64,000 bases of DNA, from assembly GCA_037138335.1 (NCBI GenBank), contig JBAXIO010000016.1, forward strand, positions 1 to 64,000. The letters run 5' to 3'. The DNA comes from CAIRDP01 sp037138335. Its GTDB lineage: Bacteria > Bacteroidota > Bacteroidia > Bacteroidales > FEN-979. The notes beneath the pieces are model-generated. The model was not told the origin of the DNA. It made no database searches and saw only the letters and a program-made list of their open reading frames with translations. Below are positions 16,882-26,400 of the stretch, piece after piece. How positions within the stretch are numbered: the first letter of the stretch is position 1; each line of letters begins with the position of its first letter. Both the position numbers and the translations under genes were made by a program.

Positions 16882-17364
16882 TCAGCAATGGAGAAATGAA
16901 GGGCATGGAATTTTAGTCTGATGGAAGGAAATAATACGCTCACGGCCTGTCAAAGGCGGTCCCGTATCAGTATAAAAAGAAATATTCTGAAATTCGACGG
17001 CTTTCCCTGACGGCAGTTCTCCAGGTAAAAAACAGTCGGAAGCCGGCGGACTGATTAACCTGGTTATCATCGCCTGGGCCCTGGTAGACTGAAAATCCGC
17101 CTTAAAATAAAGCCTTATTGTTTTGCAGCAATCCGGGGCATCTAGATCCTCTTTACCTGCATCCCCGGCCCGGGGCTGTGAAACAGTTTCCTGTGAACAG
17201 CAGCAGGAAGCGATTTGCCCTGTAAGTTCAGGAAACATCTTTACACTTGACTTATTGCTTGATGAACAACGATGCTCCTTAGCTGAAATCCCCAGCATCC
17301 CTGCCAAAAGTGGCAGAAGGAGCACCAGGGAAACCAGGTTTCTGAACATCGACCTTATCCGCAT
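16882..17364 (-). CDS. HYC_CC_PP family cysteine-rich protein
   Basis: 160 residues from the ATG at 17364. A longer frame to 17415 exists, but a TAATTTTG promoter element lies inside it (17394-17401), so the shorter start is preferred. There is a signal peptide or membrane segment at about 8-27, then HRC (31-33), CCC (54-56), CC (79-80) and a C-terminal GPPLTGRERIISFHQTKIP block. This is the pattern that names the HYC_CC_PP family, with Arg for Tyr in the first motif. It is the first gene of a same-strand set with a TonB receptor and an HMA protein. Cysteine clusters suggest binding of a soft metal in the periplasm; the true role is unknown. Confidence 0.75.
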   Translation of the reverse strand: MRIRSMFRNLVSLVLLLPLLAGMLGISAKEHRCSSSNKSSVKMFPELTGQIASCCCSQETVSQPRAGDAGKEDLDAPDCCKTIRLYFKADFQSTRAQAMITRLISPPASDCFLPGELPSGKAVEFQNISFYTDTGPPLTGRERIISFHQTKIPCPSFLHC

Positions 17365-17393
17365 AAAGATTTCATTAATTTGATAATCAATTG

Positions 17394-17401
17394 CAAAATT
17401 A
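17394..17401 (-). promoter_or_regulatory. -7 element for the metal cluster
   Basis: TAATTTTG on the minus strand, 29 nt before the preferred start of the HYC_CC_PP gene. It lies back to back with the promoter of the divergent alpha-galactosidase gene. No clear -33 element. Confidence 0.45.
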
Positions 17402-17409
17402 ATAAATAC

Positions 17410-17441
17410 TTGCATCGTTCCCGGTTATATTCATATTTTTG
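17410..17441 (+). promoter_or_regulatory. promoter of the GH27 gene
   Basis: TTG (17410-17412) and TATTTTTG (17434-17441) are 21 nt apart. The first possible ATG at 17439 overlaps the -7 box, which favours the downstream ATG at 17481 as the true start. Confidence 0.65.
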
Positions 17442-17480
17442 ATAAACAAAATGGTATTACCCCGTCAAAAATCCAACGTC

Positions 17481-19748
17481 ATGAAGAAGCTGAATCTAGC
17501 ATTATTTGCATGTCTTTTGCTCATTTTTGCCTGTCAAAAAAACTCATCCGACAACAAAATAGACCTCAGTACTCCCTGGAAGTTCCATAGCGGGGATGAC
17601 CCGGCATGGGCAGGGGCCTCATTTGATGATTCCAGGTGGGAGCTGATCAACCCTACCGACATTTGGGAAAACCAGGGCTACAAGAACCTTGACGGGTTTG
17701 CCTGGTACCGCAAAAGGGTGGTAATTCCCCACAGCATGATTGATAATGCGTTTATTAAAGACAGCATACAGTTGAAGCTGGGGAAGATAGACGATTACGA
17801 CCAGGTGTTCCTGAACGGTGAACTTTTAGGGGAAAACGGGAAGACTGTTCCGGTTAAAACCGATGCCAGACCCGATTTTTTCAAAGGACAGACCCGCTGG
17901 GATGTCGACAGGAGATATGTTCTGGCTGTAAATGATCCCCGCCTGCATTGGGACCAGGAGAATGTCATAGTGGTAAGGGCTTATGACCAGGGTGGTGCGG
18001 GCGGCATGTTCTCTAAACCATTCGAGATTACCATGGTTGATTTGCCCGACCATATAAAATTTGATTTCAGCCAGTCGGGCTATAAGTTTGTCGGAGATAC
18101 CCTGATCAGCAAGCAGTTTGCCATTTACAACATTTCCCAAAAAGAAGAGTTCCATGGAGTGCTTACCATCAATGCTGACCGCTGCGATAATGGCAGCCAG
18201 TTATTCAGGCAGGAAACAGTGCTTAACATGCCCCCTGGAATACGCACGGTTTTCACCGTCAATATCATCAAAGACTTTTCGGTGCCTGCTATAATTTATT
18301 TCAGTTACCGGGAGACCTCTTCGGGGAAGGAAGTCAGGGAACAGCTGGAGATGCCCTATATCCTTACTCCTAAACCTGGGAAGGCACCGAGGATTAACGG
18401 GGCATCGGTATTCGGAGTGAGGCCCTGGTCCCCGTTTCTTTACAAAATTGCAGCGACCGGTGAGCCGCCGCTGGCTTACAGTACTGAAGGCCTGCCTGAG
18501 GGTCTGCGCCTGAATCCAGGCAATGGCATGATTACCGGCGCCCTCTCAAAAAAAGGGGAATATACGGTTAAGATCAAAGTTGCCAATATACTTGGGACTG
18601 CAGTTAGGGATTTTACCATAAAATGCGGCGACCTGATTTCCCTCACGCCTCCTCTCGGATGGAACAGCTGGAATGTTTGGGGGCTGAGCGTGAGCGACAA
18701 AAAAGTGAGACAGGCCGGTGATGCGTTTGTTTCAAGCGGGCTCATTAACCATGGCTGGACTTATATCAATATAGACGATGGCTGGGAGGACACCCATGAC
18801 AAAAGCGGGAATATCCTGCCGAATTCCAAGTTCCCGAATATGAAAGAAATGTGCAATTACATCCATTCCCTCGGCCTGAAAATAGGGATATACTCCTCCC
18901 CCGGCCCGAAAACCTGCGGGGGGTATGAAGGCAGTTACAGTTTTGAGGAAAAAGATGCCCAGCATTATGCCGAGTGGGGAATCGACTACCTGAAGTATGA
19001 CTGGTGTTCTTACGGGGGGATCGCTCCCAATCCGACCGATCATCAGTTGAAATTCCCTTACCGTGAAATGCGGAAGTATATTCGCAAAGTAAACCGTGAT
19101 ATCCATCACAGCCTTTGCCAGTATGGCATGGGTGATGTTTGGAAATGGGGGAATGAAGTGGATGGAAATTCCTGGAGGACCACCGGCGACATTGAAGACA
19201 ACTGGGAAAGCCTTTCAGGTATAGGGTTCTCACAGGATAAATGTTCACTGTTGTCTGCCCCGGGGCATTGGAACGATCCCGATATGCTTGTTGTCGGCTG
19301 GGTCGGCTGGGGGCCAAACCTGCATTATACAAGGCTGACACCTAATGAACAATACACTCACATCAGTTTATGGTCGCTATTGGCAGCCCCTCTGCTGATA
19401 GGCTGCGACCTGAATCAGCTTGACGATTTCACTCTGAACCTCCTGACCAATGACGAAGTGATTGCCATAAACCAGGATCCTTTGGGAAAAGGGGCAACCC
19501 AGGCATGGAAGTCATCGGAATACCAGATCTGGGAGAAGGACCTGGCCGACGGCTCAAAAGCAATCGGTTTGTTCAATCTTACCGGAAATGCGATTCCAGC
19601 CGACGTGAAACTTGACGACCTGGGAATAAAAGGGAAATGGATGATGCGTGATGTATGGCCTCAGAAGGACCTGGGGCTTGTTCAGGACCATTTCGAAATG
19701 AAAGTGCTGCCTCATGGGGCAAGGCTGCTGGTACTTAGGAAGAAGTGA
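17481..19748 (+). CDS. alpha-galactosidase-like GH27 lipoprotein with N-terminal beta-sandwich
   Basis: 755 residues from 17481, which begins a lipoprotein signal (MKKLNLALFACLLLIFAC). Domains: a GH2-like jelly-roll sugar-binding domain (about 25-185), a middle beta region, a putative Ig-like domain (about 310-385; GLPEGLRLNPGNGMITG) and a GH27 catalytic barrel (about 390-690) followed by a small beta domain. The GH27 start LTPPLGWNSWN, nucleophile motif LKYDWC (Asp507) and acid/base motif TTGDIEDNW (Asp570) are intact, as is WNDPDML. It removes terminal alpha-galactose, probably on the cell surface or in the periplasm. It stands alone, with no SusC/SusD pair beside it. Confidence 0.88.
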   Translation: MKKLNLALFACLLLIFACQKNSSDNKIDLSTPWKFHSGDDPAWAGASFDDSRWELINPTDIWENQGYKNLDGFAWYRKRVVIPHSMIDNAFIKDSIQLKLGKIDDYDQVFLNGELLGENGKTVPVKTDARPDFFKGQTRWDVDRRYVLAVNDPRLHWDQENVIVVRAYDQGGAGGMFSKPFEITMVDLPDHIKFDFSQSGYKFVGDTLISKQFAIYNISQKEEFHGVLTINADRCDNGSQLFRQETVLNMPPGIRTVFTVNIIKDFSVPAIIYFSYRETSSGKEVREQLEMPYILTPKPGKAPRINGASVFGVRPWSPFLYKIAATGEPPLAYSTEGLPEGLRLNPGNGMITGALSKKGEYTVKIKVANILGTAVRDFTIKCGDLISLTPPLGWNSWNVWGLSVSDKKVRQAGDAFVSSGLINHGWTYINIDDGWEDTHDKSGNILPNSKFPNMKEMCNYIHSLGLKIGIYSSPGPKTCGGYEGSYSFEEKDAQHYAEWGIDYLKYDWCSYGGIAPNPTDHQLKFPYREMRKYIRKVNRDIHHSLCQYGMGDVWKWGNEVDGNSWRTTGDIEDNWESLSGIGFSQDKCSLLSAPGHWNDPDMLVVGWVGWGPNLHYTRLTPNEQYTHISLWSLLAAPLLIGCDLNQLDDFTLNLLTNDEVIAINQDPLGKGATQAWKSSEYQIWEKDLADGSKAIGLFNLTGNAIPADVKLDDLGIKGKWMMRDVWPQKDLGLVQDHFEMKVLPHGARLLVLRKK

Positions 19749-19815
19749 CTAGTCAGCAGTCACCGGTCATTTTTCGGCAGTTGGCAGTTGGCAGTCACTT
19801 TTCGGCAGCTACCGC
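19749..19815. repeat. low-complexity spacer with short repeats
   Basis: The gap between two convergent genes holds GACTAGTCA, two copies of TTTTCGGCAG, and TTGGCAG in tandem. It has the same style as the other spacer arrays and replaces an ordinary terminator hairpin, which I do not see here. Confidence 0.55.
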
Positions 19816-21270
19816 TCACTTAACCTGTTCTATTGCCCAGCTTAATGCGTCCTTGATCATATCGATGGGAGGCATTTCTATGAAGCCGTTATCCATTAAG
19901 GAGCGGGTCATATTACGGGAGTGTTCTATATCTTTCTTTGCCTTATCGAAAGCCTCCTGCCATGTCATGGTCACACGTGCCACACCATCTGCAATAGCCT
20001 GCATGGCAACATCGGCGGCTTCATGGGGGAACACTCCTGCCTCTTCCATGTTGGGAACAATATCTTCAGGGTTAATCCCTCTTCTCTCGGCATAATCGGC
20101 CAGGGAGTGGGCCGCACGAATGGCCATGGCATCGGTGATCTTTCGGGCCCTGACTAATAAGGCTCCTTTAAGAATGCCAGGGAATCCGGTTGAATTGTTT
20201 ACCTGGTTGGGAAAGTCGCCCCGACCTGTAGCAACGATAAATGCACCTTCTTCCTTTGCGGCATAAGGGTAAATTTCAGGGACGGGGTTGGCACAGCAGA
20301 ATACAATGGAGTTCTGTGCCATACTATGGATCCATGGCCTCTTTATGACATCAGGCCCCGGTGTGGAAAGCGAGATAAGGATATCGGCATTTTTCATAGC
20401 TTCTTCCATCGTTGCGATCTTGCCCGGGTTCGTCGACTGGCATAATTCCCATTTGCGGTAGAACCGCTTATCAGCTTCGATATCAGTACGGCCATTATGA
20501 AGTGACCCCTTGGTATCAAACATGACCATTTTAGCCGGGTCGGCCCCGTCGGTGATGAGCAGGCGGGCAATGGTAGTATTCGAAGCGCCCGCTCCGTGCA
20601 ACACTATCCTGACATCCCCGATTTTCTTTTTTGCCAGTTTCAGGGAATTGATAACTCCTGCCAGTGTGACACAAGCGGTTCCCTGGGCATCATCATGCCA
20701 TACCGGGATCTCACATTCCTCCCTTAATACATCGAGCACCCTGAAACAGTTAGGCTGGGAGATGTCCTCAAGGTTGATGGCGCCGAAACTATGCTGTACC
20801 ATTTTCACGAACTGGATGATCTTTTCAGGGTCGTTCCTGCCATTTTCATCCTTGCTGTCAATGCATAATGCGACCCCATCGACGCCTCCGAGGTATTTCA
20901 TAAGGAAGGCCTTGCCTTCCATAACCCCCAGGCCGCCTGACGGGTGGCAATCGCCGTCGCCCAGGACCCTGGTTGAATCGCTGACTACGGCTACCAGGTT
21001 GCCCCGGTTTGTGAGCTCAAATGAACAGTCATTGCAGTCCCTGATATTCGTGGAAACTTTTGACACGCCAGGAGTATACCATACATTGAACCAGTTAAAT
21101 CCGACAACGGGTGCCTTCGGCACTGTCTGGATCTTACCGGAATAAAAACAATGTGCTTCCTGCGCAAGCTTTTTCAGAAACACCGTTTTGCCTTTGGCAA
21201 TCTGCTCCTGGGTGAAATTGTCGGGGAACACTTCATTAAGATTTTCAAGGTTCAGGCTGATATCTTTCAT
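19816..21270 (-). CDS. NAD(P)-dependent malic enzyme
   Basis: 484 residues. The malic-enzyme N-terminal domain has TPGVSKVST and the catalytic region VVSDSTRVLGDGD, then KAFLMKYLGGVDGVALCID and the acidic metal site PVWHDDAQGTA. The Rossmann domain starts IVLHGAGASNTTIAR. It has no phosphotransacetylase-like C-terminal domain, so it is the short bacterial form. It decarboxylates malate to pyruvate; with PPDK upstream this gives a malate-pyruvate-PEP route. It shares its upstream region with the divergent cold-shock gene. Confidence 0.92.
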   Translation of the reverse strand: MKDISLNLENLNEVFPDNFTQEQIAKGKTVFLKKLAQEAHCFYSGKIQTVPKAPVVGFNWFNVWYTPGVSKVSTNIRDCNDCSFELTNRGNLVAVVSDSTRVLGDGDCHPSGGLGVMEGKAFLMKYLGGVDGVALCIDSKDENGRNDPEKIIQFVKMVQHSFGAINLEDISQPNCFRVLDVLREECEIPVWHDDAQGTACVTLAGVINSLKLAKKKIGDVRIVLHGAGASNTTIARLLITDGADPAKMVMFDTKGSLHNGRTDIEADKRFYRKWELCQSTNPGKIATMEEAMKNADILISLSTPGPDVIKRPWIHSMAQNSIVFCCANPVPEIYPYAAKEEGAFIVATGRGDFPNQVNNSTGFPGILKGALLVRARKITDAMAIRAAHSLADYAERRGINPEDIVPNMEEAGVFPHEAADVAMQAIADGVARVTMTWQEAFDKAKKDIEHSRNMTRSLMDNGFIEMPPIDMIKDALSWAIEQVK

Positions 21271-21280
21271 AAAAATGTTT

Positions 21281-21314
21281 TTTGTAAAAATAAATAAATA
21301 TTTGTGTACCTTTG
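21281..21314 (+). promoter_or_regulatory. promoter of the cold-shock gene
   Basis: TTTG (21281-21284) and TACCTTTG (21307-21314) are 22 nt apart. The leader of about 25 nt is short, unlike the long thermosensing leader of E. coli cspA. Confidence 0.65.
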
Positions 21315-21341
21315 GTGATTAATTAATTAAAATTAGTTTTT

Positions 21342-21533
21342 ATGTCTACAGGTAAAGTTAAATTCTTCAATGAAAGAAAAGGTTTTGGGTTTATCGTTGA
21401 TGACTCTAACCAGCAGGAAATTTTCGTACACGTCAGTGGTTTGATCGACAAGATTAAGCAGGATGATGTCGTTTCTTTTGATGTAACAGAAGATAAAAGA
21501 GGTAAAAAAGCAATCAATGTAAAAAGGGGATAA
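21342..21533 (+). CDS. cold-shock domain protein
   Basis: 63 residues, a single OB-fold cold-shock domain. RNP1 is KGFGFI and RNP2 is IFVHVS. It opens with the standard STGKVKFFNERKGFG. It binds single-stranded RNA/DNA as an RNA chaperone. A strong terminator follows. Known as CspA-like; which paralogue cannot be told. Confidence 0.95.
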   Translation: MSTGKVKFFNERKGFGFIVDDSNQQEIFVHVSGLIDKIKQDDVVSFDVTEDKRGKKAINVKRG

Positions 21534-21556
21534 ACCTTACTTACCTTGAATGCATA

Positions 21557-21589
21557 AAAAAAAGCCGTCCTGATCAGACGGCTTTTTTT
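21557..21589. terminator. bidirectional terminator between the cold-shock gene and dnaN
   Basis: A 13-bp stem (21557-21569 with 21577-21589; core GCCGTC/GACGGC) has a 7-nt loop and is flanked by A and T runs on both sides. Confidence 0.9.
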
Positions 21590-21610
21590 ATTCTACCTTA
21601 TGGCTCCTGA

Positions 21611-22735
21611 TTATTTACTGAGCATGACCGGCATGACCAGCATAAGAATATCCTCATTCTTGTTCTCTATGTTGGCAGGAAGCAGCAGGCCTGCACGGTT
21701 GGGTCCCGACATTTCCATTCTCACCTCGTCGGCGTCAACATTCCCAAGCATTTCCATGAGAAATTTCGAATTAAAACCGATCTCAAGATCTTCCCCGTCA
21801 TATGAGCACGTAAGCCTTTCCTTTCCTTCGTTTGAAAAATCAACATCTTCGGCAGTAAGAAGTAGTTCTTTGCCGGTAATTTTAAACCTTACCTGGTGGG
21901 TCGACTGGTTGGCGTAAATTGAAACGCGCTTGATGGAGTTAAGCAGCGACATCCTGTCGACAACCATATGATTGGGGTTGTCTTTAGGTATCACAGCCTC
22001 GTAATTCGGGTATTTCCCATCGATGAGCCGGCATATCAGGCTGATATTCAAAAAAGAGAAGAAAGCGTTGGTTCGGTTGTATTCCAGTGTCACTTCATTA
22101 TCCTGGGCTGAAAGAATGTTTTTCAGAAGGTTTAGAGGTTTCTTCGGAAGGATGAACGCGGCGGAAGATCCGGCTTTAACATCGAGGCGTGTATACCTGA
22201 CCAGCTTATGTGCATCGGTAGCCACAAAAGTGATCTCATCGGATGAAAGCTGACAGAACACTCCTGAGAGAACCAGCCTGAGCTCATCATTGCCCGTGGC
22301 AAAGATGGTTTTAGTTATGGCTTTGGACAATACTCCTGAGGGGATCCTGACCGTCGTTGGGTCTTCCAGTGGAGGTGTTCTCGGATATTCATCGCTCCTG
22401 TGCCCGCTAAGTTTATATTTGCCTTCCCCGGCTGAAATCTCAACCAACAGGGTCCCAAGGTCAATTGAAAAGGATACAGGGATATCGGGAAGGGTTTTAA
22501 GGGTATCCACCAGAATTTTGGCAGGAATTGCAACTGATCCATCAGCCTCCGATTTGTCAGGTTTAACGGTAACGCTCATCGTAGTCTCTAAATCAGAGGT
22601 TGTAACCGTAAGCAGATCTTCCTTAAGGTCAAATAAAAAATCATCAAGGATAGGCAGGGTGTTATTGCTGTTGATCACGCCAATGACCGCTTGCAGGTTT
22701 TTCAGGAGCAAGGAACTGGAAATGATGAATTTCAT
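21611..22735 (-). CDS. dnaN: DNA polymerase III beta subunit (sliding clamp)
   Basis: 374 residues, normal for DnaN. The start MKFIISSSLLLKNLQAVIGV and the three repeated clamp domains are recognisable (for example LPILDDFLFDL, GKYKLSGHRSDEYPR, LPLKN-type loops, and an ending MLVMPVML). It forms the ring that tethers the replicative polymerase. There is no dnaA next to it, as is common in this phylum. It has its own promoter at 22763-22793. Confidence 0.95.
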   Translation of the reverse strand: MKFIISSSLLLKNLQAVIGVINSNNTLPILDDFLFDLKEDLLTVTTSDLETTMSVTVKPDKSEADGSVAIPAKILVDTLKTLPDIPVSFSIDLGTLLVEISAGEGKYKLSGHRSDEYPRTPPLEDPTTVRIPSGVLSKAITKTIFATGNDELRLVLSGVFCQLSSDEITFVATDAHKLVRYTRLDVKAGSSAAFILPKKPLNLLKNILSAQDNEVTLEYNRTNAFFSFLNISLICRLIDGKYPNYEAVIPKDNPNHMVVDRMSLLNSIKRVSIYANQSTHQVRFKITGKELLLTAEDVDFSNEGKERLTCSYDGEDLEIGFNSKFLMEMLGNVDADEVRMEMSGPNRAGLLLPANIENKNEDILMLVMPVMLSK

Positions 22736-22762
22736 ACTATCTTAGTTTTTTGAATATGGGTG

Positions 22763-22793
22763 TAAATATACAGATTTTAATTTTTTACGGCAA
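22763..22793 (-). promoter_or_regulatory. promoter of dnaN
   Basis: On the minus strand TTG (22791-22793) and TATATTTA (22763-22770; last base deviates from G) are 20 nt apart. The leader is about 25 nt. Confidence 0.6.
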
Positions 22794-22813
22794 GGTGGGG
22801 GGGCTTCAAATTA

Positions 22814-23446
22814 TTACTTTTTACCACCACCTTTGAAATTGAATTTGTTTTCTTTTCCTTTCACCAGCCGTACGATGTTTTCACGATGTGTAAAAAGGAC
22901 GAAAACAGCGACGAAAACAGAAAGAACAACCAGGCCGGGATGATGCTCCCCGGTAACAAACACAACAATGAAAGGGAAGGCAGAAGCTGCGATACATGAC
23001 GCAAGAGAAACAAATCGTGTGATCGCAAGTATTGCAATAAAGATGCCCAGAACAACAAGGAGGGCAAATGGGAAAAGCGCTATGCCTACCCCGGCCATAG
23101 TACCAACACCCTTGCCTCCCCGGAAGCCCGCGAATACAGGGAAAACATGGCCCAGGGCGGCGGCTACCGCTGCCCCGATCTCAATATAAACCAGCTGGTC
23201 AGGCGTCAACCCCTGGTCGGGGAAGAGGCTTGTAAGGAATACAGCAAGCCAGCCTTTGAACACATCGAATAAAAGGACCGGCACGCCTGCTTTATAGCCA
23301 AGGACACGGATCACGTTCGTCGCCCCTGCATTCCCGCTGCCGTGCTGCCTTACATCAATCCCGTAAATGGCTTTGCCAATCCAGACTGCCGAAGGGATCG
23401 AGCCCAGCAGATATGCAATCAAAACCTGTATCAGGATCAGAATCAT
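22814..23446 (-). CDS. plsY: glycerol-3-phosphate acyltransferase (acyl-phosphate dependent)
   Basis: 210 residues, a membrane protein with five predicted helices. Conserved PlsY motifs are LGSIPSA, GSGNAGATN and FRGGKGV.. with the later GEHHP. It makes lysophosphatidate from acyl phosphate at the inner membrane. It lies 14 nt after the giant envelope gene on the same strand, but a strong promoter motif (23452-23481) sits inside the end of that gene, only 5 nt before the plsY ATG. Confidence 0.94.
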   Translation of the reverse strand: MILILIQVLIAYLLGSIPSAVWIGKAIYGIDVRQHGSGNAGATNVIRVLGYKAGVPVLLFDVFKGWLAVFLTSLFPDQGLTPDQLVYIEIGAAVAAALGHVFPVFAGFRGGKGVGTMAGVGIALFPFALLVVLGIFIAILAITRFVSLASCIAASAFPFIVVFVTGEHHPGLVVLSVFVAVFVLFTHRENIVRLVKGKENKFNFKGGGKK

Positions 23447-23451
23447 CGCAG

Positions 23452-23481
23452 CAAAGTTAACTATTCATCGGCTTTTTCAAA
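23452..23481 (-). promoter_or_regulatory. internal promoter for plsY, possibly leaderless
   Basis: On the minus strand TTTG (23478-23481), 18 nt, and a perfect TAACTTTG (23452-23459). Only 5 nt separate the box from the plsY ATG, so transcription would start at or next to the start codon. The motif overlaps the last codons of the upstream gene. Confidence 0.55.
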
Positions 23482-26400
23482 TTTTCTCAGAAAATCTCTT
23501 TTTTTCCGTTCGGTGGATATGGTGTAGGTGAATCCTTTGGCTTGTTTATCTGCTTTTTTCTGCTCGGCTTTTGATTTGCGTGCGTTTATGATCTTATCAT
23601 TAAAAGTGAGATCTGATGAAAGGGCCTGGAGAATATTGTTCCTGAAATTGAAAAAATACCAGTCCTGCCCGGTCAGCTGAAGATAGAAAGTAAATTCATC
23701 CCCGTTCCTTTTTTTTGTAAACTCCATTTGCCCGCTGACATAGCGATACACCTGGTTTTTGCCAATGGTAGCTATCCCTATCGGGCCTGACGAAAGCCAG
23801 GACCTGGATGTAGTATCCCAATGAAGGTTGATGTCGCCAAAGAACATTGTTTTTTCAAGTTCTTCGGGGAATTTGCGAAGCCGTCCCGTAAGTGAAATTT
23901 CATTTTTAAAGCGTTCTAGTTCTTTGGGATCCAATACCAGTTTCAGTGCTTCATTAAACGGAGTCTGATCTATTGTAAGGCCTTTAAGATTGGTACTGAC
24001 CAGGGCACTGCTGAGATTTTGCATGGCCTCATCCGAAAAAGGAAAATCCATCGACAGGGAGATATGGGCGTGGGTGGAATCAATAAGAAGATAATGGTCC
24101 ATGGTGCCGTAAGCTGCCATGTTCAGCGCCCCCCCGTTAACACCCAGCATCAGTTTGCCGTCGCCTCTCATCCTGCAAAGGGTCTGGTTAAATGAAATAA
24201 AGTTGCCCGGGAGCGAAAGATCCCTGAGTTTCGCCGTGTCGGCTATCCTGAACTCGGTAGCCGGCACATTATATGTCATCATCCCGGAGGCAAACACCAT
24301 GGCGGAATCACTAAAACTGCTCCTTCGGATAAAAAAGGCAGGGTATATCGAAGCTTCCGAAGGAGAGAAAGCCAGGGTGAGGGCCATTTTTTCGCCCAGC
24401 ATGTTTGTGGGTTGAGGGGCAAGGGGGATCATGATCTTCCTCGGGTTGATATCGGCTGCGAACTTTATCCACTCGGGTTTGAGCTTGTGAAAACACTCGG
24501 AAACTGCCTTGAACCCCCCGTCGAAAAAGAGGTCCTTTTTTGAAGCATTAACTGTAACATCTCCCCTGAACTGGAATTCAGGACTGAGCTTAAAGTAAGC
24601 TGAATCGGGGACAATGCCGTTAGCTATGGTTTGTTCGCTTGAATCAACTTTTATTCCCGTGAAATCAATCTTTTCACGCAAGCCATCCCTGTCAATGTAA
24701 TCCAGTGACCCCCTGCCAGTATACCTTTTCCTGGAAGCAATAGAAACCTCCGCCTGGTAAAACTGGTGGTATCTCGTTTTTGTATTGGCAATGATAATGG
24801 CGTGGGTAAGAGTCTGCATTTGCGCATCCCTGAATATTTTAACACTCCCTGAATCAGGAAAAACCGCTGCATCGGCAACCTTGATGATCCTTACATCCTC
24901 GGCATTAATGACATTGGTTCGCAGGTTATACCTTGCGCGGGCTGCAAAGAACTTCAGTGAGTCCTGGAGGGGGTGAACTGAAATAAATTCAGAGCCTGTG
25001 TAACCTACGTCGATAAGCTGGGAAAGGCTGAGAGAATCAGGGATGGACTTCCTGCTCTGCTCATTTGCAAGGGAGATTTCCTCGTTATCTATCATCCAGT
25101 CAAAACGGTCCATGGAACAAACGTATTTGTTCAAAGGGAATTCGACTTTTGAAATTCCGACATTGGAACGGAATTCCCCCCTCCTCTTATCAAAATCGAA
25201 ATGTGTCTGATAATTTTTTGTCGAAATGGTCAGGTCGTTCAGGTCGTACGATTTGATGCGGAAGTTTGCGATGAGAGCATCAAAAGTCCTGCGCTTGAAT
25301 TTAAACCCTTTTGAATCCATTACCGCATCTTTGATCTTCACAGTGCCGTTACCGCTGAGCAGGGCGGGTGTAAGTGCAAGCCAGCCTGCGAATGTTGACT
25401 GCTCATTGTACATATGCATATCCTTTTGCACTGTCTTCACCACCATTGAATCCTTGTAAGGCATCCAGAACTGATTTACCGAATCGGCTGTCACCGCAGG
25501 GTATTCCACATCGGCAAGCTGTTCGGTCATAGAGAAATTCTTTGTGAATGCATTAAGGGAATCAGGCAGGAACAGGAAAGACCCTGAATGAGCAGTTGAA
25601 TTCAGGTACAGCAAGGTGCCGTCACCCCTTAAGCCCTGTTCGCTAAGGTCAACCTTCGCTATAAAAGTACCCTTGCCCCCATATACCGGAAGACCGGAAG
25701 GACCTGTATCTTTCTCAAATCCAAGGGAATAGTCGGGGCGGACTTTTAGGGGCTGTACAATCTGCGGAAAAATCCCGGCAGAAGTCAGTTCGCCGCCGAA
25801 ATTAAGGCTGTCGGTATGAACCACGTCAAGACTCCGGATGGTAAATGGGTTTACATCAAAGAAAAACTTATCCTTGGCATACACGCCTTTCTGGATGTAC
25901 TTTTTATCCCAATGAACTTTGGCGATTTTATTATTGTAAAAGATGGGGTAATCCTTAAGTGATTTTAAACCGGCTTTATTGTCAGGCTCATCAATATCGA
26001 TATGCCCTTCAAGGTCCTGTAAAGAGGTTTTGACCTTTATTACAGGGAACCTTCCTTTCTTAGGATCCCAGGTTTTACTTTGGACGTAAAACTCCATGGT
26101 ATCAATGTTGGGGAGGTTAAGCCTGAATTTATTGTATTCAAACGAAAATCCCTTGCCTTTAAAATCAAAGAAACCAGCTCTTACCAGGCCATTAAAAGCC
26201 ATATCCATGTCTTTCTTCAGGCGCAGGCTGTCGCCTTGAGGGTAAATCGCGACATGCTGTGAATCACTTATATAAACACTGTTTACCCCCTGTATTTTGA
26301 GATCGAAATTTCCCAGGTCAAGAATTGCATTACTTGCATTTGTAACGCTGGAGTTAAAGAAGATCTCGTCATAGTCGGATTTTCCATCCCTGGCCTTGAC

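Noticed and set aside
17481..19748. GH27 gene as part of a glycan-utilisation locus
   Set aside because: The adjacent TonB receptor is metal-linked and has no SusD, so the enzyme stands alone.
20510..21145. 211-codon plus-strand open frame
   Set aside because: Antisense shadow of the malic enzyme gene.
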